A stretch of 64,000 nt of DNA from Tenodera sinensis. Lineage: Eukaryota > Arthropoda > Insecta > Mantodea > Mantidae. The stretch is from assembly GCA_030765045.1 (NCBI GenBank), contig CM060972.1, positions 52,982,471 through 53,046,470 on the forward strand, in the 5' to 3' direction. Under the pieces are notes generated by a model, which worked only from the letters and a program-made list of their open reading frames with translations, had not been told where the DNA came from and did not search any database. Below, piece after piece: positions 59,481-64,000 of this stretch. How positions within the stretch are numbered: position 1 is the stretch's first letter; each line of letters opens with the position of its first letter. The position numbers were made by a program, and so were the translations under genes.

Positions 59481-60174
59481 GTTCTACATAAGGGGAGGGT
59501 AATCAGGGAAAGAAAGAAGATTTAGTAGTTGTGTTTTGTCCTGTGGGTATATTGTAGGATTTTTAATATAAGAAATACTGTATATTTTACAGAGAATGCT
59601 ACACTTCATGATACACTGGCTGAATTAGTGTCTAGGCCTTTGCCTTTATGGGGTGCCTATGGGCTAAATTTATATTATAGAATGAGCTGAGATTTTTGTG
59701 GTAATATTTTAGGTTTTTGTGAGTGTATCTTTAAATGTGTTATACTGTAGTGTATTTATATGAATACCTTGAAATGTGCTCTGACTCTCTCATCTACTGA
59801 GTATATACTCAAGTATGGGTCAATTAATAATTTTTATATTTTTTAATCAATAACTAATCTAAAACTTGCTGATATTGATACCAAGATCAGGTAAAAGTTT
59901 CTGAATGAAAGCTTAGCCAGGCCATTTAACAAAACAATAATTTGGACCCAGGCCCACACGAGGAGAGGTAAGAGTATTAGCCCTGCATTATCATAACAGG
60001 TGTTATTTATGATTTTAAACCCTAAGCAATCAAGATGTACAACTTGGCTTTGGTTATCGCAGGTTTAGTTTTATAAAATGCATTTCACTATCTAAATTAA
60101 TTGTACATGACATTCATAACTCATCTCCTACTGCCACAATTTAATGAGAACAAAATCAGATATGGAGTGCTTAC
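59481..60174. other. Intron, nothing recognised
   Basis: AT-rich; no domain, repeat or RNA signal recognised. Confidence 0.35.
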
Positions 60175-60290
60175 CACAGTTAAGTGATCTCCCAACCCAG
60201 CTGCCATCCTCGCATATGATCCTCCATGTGGTCTTTTCTCCCATAATGCTTGCTATGCAGTTGAAGGTCACTTCTGTACCATCTGGAAAG
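60175..60290 (-). CDS. hig: hig exon: second half of CCP2
   Basis: Acceptor TCTTTATAG, donor TGTG|GTAAGC; phase 2 in, phase 1 out, 116 nt. Residues SFPDGTEVTFNC supply Cys2, RIICEDGSW supplies Cys3 and the conserved Trp, and GRSLNC ends the module. Joining to the next exon (47016) makes an Ala codon. The following intron, about 13 kb, is the longest in the visible gene and holds a solo LTR and several other mobile elements. Confidence 0.78.
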
Positions 60291-60859
60291 CTATAAAGAG
60301 GAATTCAATAGAACAGTATCAAAAGCAGGCACTCCATGGTAAGAAGAGAGGAGAAACATTATAAGGATAATGTGAAAAAATGTTGAATTGGTTTATAGCA
60401 CAAACTTTACTTACTTAAAATTCAATTTTGGAATGTGTTTCAGAAACAATTTGCTTCCATTTTCAGCTTGGCCTGGCTGGCAATACTGGAGATGTAATTA
60501 TTGGAGTTGGTTGCAAAGGTGGTATCATCTGATTTCCTTGTAATGAAACTTGAGGTTATTTAAGGAAATGTGTTGAAATTCACATGTTTTTTCCTTTATA
60601 GTGATGTGAATATTTTCCCAAACTTTTGCCACGATCATGAGTCAATTGGGGAATTTCTTAAGCCCATATATTTATTAATATTGGAGTTTTTAATTACACT
60701 GTACCTGACTTTAGAAAATGGAACATGTTTTGGGAACTGTTGTTCCCCTCTTCAGCTAGCAACTGACTGAACATTAATATTAAATAATATTGAAATATAG
60801 TGTAAACAAAACCTTTAATATTAAAGTATTTAACTTCAGTTGCAATTTATGGCTTTGAA

Positions 60860-61110
60860 CTATAGTCACTCTTTTGAAGATAAGAACCCATACACGCTGG
60901 AAGATTCAAAACAAAATGTCAACCAGGAAATTGCCAGCATTTCTCAATGTGAACTATGGCGAGTGATGGATAGTTTCCTAAAGAGGTGCCAAAAATGTAT
61001 AGACAATGACGGTGGCCAGTTTCAGCATCTTCTTTCATTAAGTTGGAAAGTAAAGCCTTTGAAAGCAGTTTTAAAAATGTTGCATAGCATCATCTGTGCC
61101 TTTCAATGAT
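60860..61110 (+). pseudogene. Transposase C-terminal remnant
   Basis: The frame contains ISQCELWRVMDSFLKRCQKC followed by IDNDGGQFQHLL, resembling the last helix and tail (CxxxxGxH/Q) of a Tc1/mariner-type transposase. It lies in the short intron between the two halves of CCP2. Confidence 0.5.
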
Positions 61111-61260
61111 AGTGGCATAGGGCCATTGTGCATCAAGAGTGCGGACAGGCAAAATATTGTGCAGCCAGTTCACAAGCATTGTTCTCCCATTATAAGGTAG
61201 AGTTGATATATAAATATTTATATAATAGGGTGTCAAAATATACAACTCCAATATATTTAC

Positions 61261-61444
61261 CTTCTGTCAGATTCACCTATTGGCTCTCCATCTCTGTAGA
61301 TAAGAGATCCTTGGACTCTTGCAGGTGGGCCACAAGCTCTCCTGAAGCCTGCTGGAAAATCAATCACACTAATATCTCCACCCTTAGTTATGTCACTTCC
61401 TCCTTTGAACTGCACATCTGGTTCATGTGGTTTGCCACTTGAAT
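61261..61444 (-). CDS. hig: hig exon: acidic linker and first half of CCP2
   Basis: Acceptor TTTACAG and donor AAG|GTAAAT; phase 1 start, phase 2 end, 184 nt. The joined codon with the preceding exon reads Asn, giving an NSS sequon. A Gly/Asp/Lys-rich linker of about 35 residues (SSGKPHEPDV to FPAGFRRA) leads into ACGPPARVQGS, where Cys1 of CCP2 sits. The module is completed by the exon at 60290-60175, so this CCP is split by an intron, unlike CCP1 and CCP4-7. Confidence 0.78.
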
Positions 61445-61864
61445 CTGTAAATTCAATGTCAAACATTAAAATTGATGCTGAGCTGCTAGGAAATGTTTGT
61501 TATACCAAACAAAAGTTCTGTAATTTTCTAAAAATTTGGCAAATATTTTTAGCAATTAAACAATATATATAAAATTAATGACAGACTCTTGACCTAATTA
61601 AAGCAAATACAGTCAAACAGTTTCAGGCAACTTATTTTAGTTTCAACTTATAGCTTTTATGAAAATATGAAACTTATGTGCCATAACATTGCCTTCAAAA
61701 AATTAAGATTATTAGATAATATGAGTGAAGTAGTTACAATAATCTTAATTATTCTTGGTGTAATCATAAATAAACAACTATCTAGGAACAGGCAAAATGT
61801 GCAGAATATTGTCACGCAACTAGCAAAGTTAAAAAAGTTGTGTGAAAGAACTTTCTTTTAATGC

Positions 61865-62590
61865 TTGGAGGAAATAGGTATGGGGAAACATGGGCAGAAA
61901 GAAACAATAAAAGTAATGGTTTTTGGAGAGAAATTAGAACAAGGGTGGAGGATATAGAAAAGCAAGAAATTCTGAGTAGCTTTAACAACAGAAGGTCATT
62001 AATAGATTACAGATTCTTAAAAATGGAATGGGAGAGATAGAAATGCATAGAAGTATGCAATAAAGAGGCCAAAATGGGGTATACATGGGCTAGGATGGGT
62101 AATGAACCTAAGTAGCATGATAGGGATAAAAAGGGCGAGAGATGCACAAAATGCAGTAGATTGTATGATAATAATTGGCACTATATTTAGAATTGTAATG
62201 GTAGGGATAAAGAATCTAGTACCCAAGAAATGGAATGATCTACCATTAGATTTAAAAGTTAGGAAAATTTTAAATTCAAATTCAGACGAATACAATGAGA
62301 AAGTAGGAAAGTATTTGGGAAAAATGAGGTTGAAATGGTTAAAAGAACTATGAGGAAATAGGAAAAATGGGAAAGAGGGGTAAAAGTAATTAGTGGCCGC
62401 AATAAACTTCCTCATTATATATAAAACAAAATGTTAAATATAAGGGGAAGTAATAGAAATAAGCAACTCCAAGAGGTAGGAATATATTAGATAAGGTATA
62501 TTTTTTTCATTGTTTTGTTTCTTTTTAATGATTTTATTTTTGTATTTAGTAGGTTAAATTGTACTGCTTATGAGCACAAATAAATTATTC
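61865..62590 (+). mobile_element. LINE-L 3' fragment with ATTC tail
   Basis: Broken plus-strand frames FWREIRTRVEDIEKQEIL, SLIDYRFLKMEWER and CNKEAKMGYTWARMG match the region of 42290-42690. It ends GAGCACAAATAAATTATTCATTCATTCAT, a LINE-like 3' end with a short ATTC repeat. Confidence 0.65.
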
Positions 62591-62756
62591 ATTCATTCAT
62601 AGTAAAAGACACAAACAGAATCGGCACATTTCTGTGCATCAGACTGTATATATTGCTGCATCTATAGGTCACATACATTTCTATAACAAGTTAATTTTTG
62701 TCACATTCAGGGAATTTTCATTCCAGAACACTAAACAAACAAAAAGGAACAAAATG

Positions 62757-62874
62757 TCAGAAGGTAATTATTATTTATTTATGCCAACAAACTTACTGTT
62801 GGTGTTTTTAAAAGAGGTAGAACTGGAACCAACTGTAAGTTTGTTGGCATAAATAAATAATAATTACCATCTGA
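62757..62874. repeat. Foldback: 46-bp inverted repeat
   Basis: Arms 62757-62802 and 62829-62874 pair with two mismatches; a 34-bp part (62763-62796) is perfect. The 26-base loop includes GAGGTAGAACTGG, the complement of the SINE-A tail. Each arm holds the SINE-A start TTATTTATTTATGCCAACA, so the structure looks like two SINE-A heads in opposite orientation. Confidence 0.85.
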
Positions 62875-62899
62875 AGGTTATTTAATCCTGGGACATAAA

Positions 62900-63120
62900 G
62901 TCTTGCAATAGTAAGTCACCATTGGGGTAATTGTCTCTGATGTGAGATTGCCTTTGTGGTTTACCAGGAGAAATACGAACTGGTTTGAGAATTCAATGCC
63001 ATTCTGGCAGATTGTCACAGTAGCTCAATGGTTAGAGCATCCACCTGGTAAGCGGAAGGCCTGTGGTTCAAGTCCCAGCTGTGGCATTGAATTTTTAAGT
63101 TCCAGTTCTACCTCTCAAAA
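62900..63120 (+). mobile_element. SINE-A copy
   Basis: ATTGGGGTAATTGTCTCTG to TTCCAGTTCTACCTCTC, with AGTAGCTCAATGGTTAGAGC and CTGTGGTTCAAGTCCCAG as A and B boxes (better preserved than at 29288). It lacks the ATTTATTTATGCC start and lies 100 bp from the CCP1 exon. Confidence 0.8.
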
Positions 63121-63224
63121 TGTCAGAAGTTAATCAATTGATGAGCTGAACAGTTAATTGAGAAATGGATAGTCAAGGTTTTCCTGTACAGTGATACTAC
63201 GGATTTACTATAAAAGTTACTTAC

Positions 63225-63434
63225 TTGTAGGCATGGTAGCAGCTGATGTATGATGTCTGCAAGCAGGGACACGAGGCCTCAGTTCACCCAGAACACATTC
63301 TATTGGTTGTGCTGTAGACTTGCTGTAGTCACTATCACATTGAAATGTAACTGAGGAACCATTTGCTATTGTCAGTCCTGCACGATATCCTGATAAGTAC
63401 TGCCCATTTGTTATCATTGGAAGCTCACAAGGGG
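63225..63434 (-). CDS. hig: hig exon: CCP1 (first exon in window)
   Basis: Acceptor ATTTTCAG and donor A|GTAAGT bound 210 nt, phase 1 at both ends. The translation is one complete CCP module: CELPMITNGQY at the start, SVTFQCDSDY for Cys2, IECVLGE for Cys3 and RPRVPAC for Cys4, followed by a short linker HHTSAATMPT. An NGS sequon precedes Cys2. The usual Trp before Cys4 is not obvious here (the sequence reads VLGELRP), so this CCP is slightly atypical. It is the most upstream exon in the window; further 5' exons must lie beyond 64000. Confidence 0.8.
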
Positions 63435-63669
63435 CTGAAAATGAAGAGCTTTATAGATTAAAATATTAAAGTCAAATAAATTAGGCAAATTCAGATCTCA
63501 GATAAATTAAAAAAATAAATTGTAGGGGGAGTGTCTTACTTCAGTTTCAAAAGGCAGATTTCTGAGTTACTCTTTTCTTTCCCTTTAAATTTTTAATTTA
63601 TTTGCATAGAATTTCTATTGTGTTCTTAAAGCATGTGTAGAAAACACCTGATGGAATGCAATCTTGTTT

Positions 63670-64000
63670 CTTTCTCTACTACATATGATAAATAGGAGAA
63701 TTTTGTATTCTACCCAAGAATTAAATGTAGAGATTTTACTAGAAATACATGTTTTGAAGCTCCCTAAACCAAAAGAAGCATTTTCTAAAAAGGTGCATGT
63801 GTGTTTGTGAGTGCAAAGCTAATCCAAAAATGAAAATTTGGTTAAAAATCAAATTTGGTATTTAAGTTCAGCATCTTCCAAAGATGTGAGGAAACTATTT
63901 TCAAGAAAATACCTCCATCTTAAATTATCCTTTATATGGAACATTTATAAAAAAAAAGCGTGATTTTCTCAAAAATAGCTCTAATGATTTTGATTAAAAT
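63670..64000. repeat. Repeat X copy 4, cut by window edge
   Basis: TTTCTCTACTACATATGAT followed by the same ordered blocks as other copies, including ATGTTTTGAAGC and the GTTAAAAATCAAATTTGGTA block. Its microsatellite is short (GTGTGTTTGTGAG). It continues beyond the window. Confidence 0.68.

Larger units (their letters stand above)
10053..63434 (-). other. hig: Hikaru genki-like gene, 3' part (11 exons)
   Basis: Eleven minus-strand exons join in a continuous frame with matching intron phases (1-1-2-1-0-1-2-1-1-1 between consecutive exons) and total 1862 nt: 2 nt finishing a split codon, 619 codons and a TAA. Domain order is CCP1, linker, CCP2, CCP3, Ig, CCP4, CCP5, CCP6, CCP7. Each CCP shows four cysteines and a Trp (Val or Leu in CCP1) before the last one. 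The Ig core contains RDDSGIFTCV. Ig plus many CCPs is the architecture of insect Hikaru genki, a secreted synaptic-cleft protein acting at cholinergic synapses in Drosophila (family knowledge). N-glycosylation sequons (NSS, NST, NLT, NWS, NAT) fit a secreted protein. The N-terminus and signal peptide lie past the right edge. Another Ig/CCP protein is possible but less likely. Confidence 0.82.

Noticed and set aside
62017..62415. 132-codon minus-strand Phe-rich frame
   Set aside because: Antisense of the plus-strand LINE-L remnant; composition reflects its A-rich coding strand.
1..64000. CRISPR array, prophage or bacterial operon
   Set aside because: No regularly spaced direct repeats and no compact bacterial-type genes; the window is eukaryotic and intron-rich.

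Overview
This window looks like intronic and exonic DNA of a large, AT-rich insect genome. The reasons are a spliced gene with multi-kilobase introns, a domain architecture matching the insect synaptic protein Hikaru genki, and dense arthropod-style repeats (Ty3/gypsy, Tc1/mariner, LINEs, tRNA-derived SINEs). I cannot name the species.

The only host gene I can support runs on the minus strand across nearly the whole window. Eleven exons (63434 down to 10053) join in one open frame with every intron phase matching. They encode about 619 residues of a secreted-type protein: three CCP/sushi modules, one Ig-like domain split over two exons, then four more CCP modules and a stop codon. The order and the Ig core motif fit Hikaru genki (hig), an extracellular synaptic-cleft protein of insects. 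The signal peptide and first exons lie beyond the right edge.

Almost everything else is intronic or flanking mobile DNA. (1) A young, coding-intact 7.9-kb Ty3/gypsy element (18424-26323, same strand as the gene) has a 4-bp target duplication, gag and pol in a -1 overlap, and near-identical LTRs, except that the terminal ~53 bp of one LTR is unrelated. Three solo LTRs of the same family lie at 11378-12184, 27936-28698 and 54164-54940. (2) That element sits inside a repeat-X copy, which itself sits inside a Tc1/mariner element (terminal repeats at 18126 and 27778): a three-level nest. (3) One LINE family with an RNase H domain and an (AAC)n tail has several copies, and two short ~300-bp elements combine an unrelated structured head with the same LINE tail. 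(4) There are several tRNA-derived SINE families, decayed mariners, LINE remnants, a foldback, MITEs, and a decayed copy of an arthropod multi-copy gene.

Region by region: 1-10 kb is 3' flank with LINE and SINE debris. 10-18 kb holds the last three exons among MITE, solo LTR, mariner and SINE insertions. 18-28 kb is the nested transposon stack. 28-38 kb holds the first CCP exon after the Ig domain and both Ig exons. 38-47 kb holds the two exons of the third CCP. 47-60 kb is a long intron with a transposase pseudogene, a solo LTR and the hybrid short elements. 60-64 kb holds the first three exons visible here. No CRISPR array, operon or canonical tRNA/rRNA gene was found.
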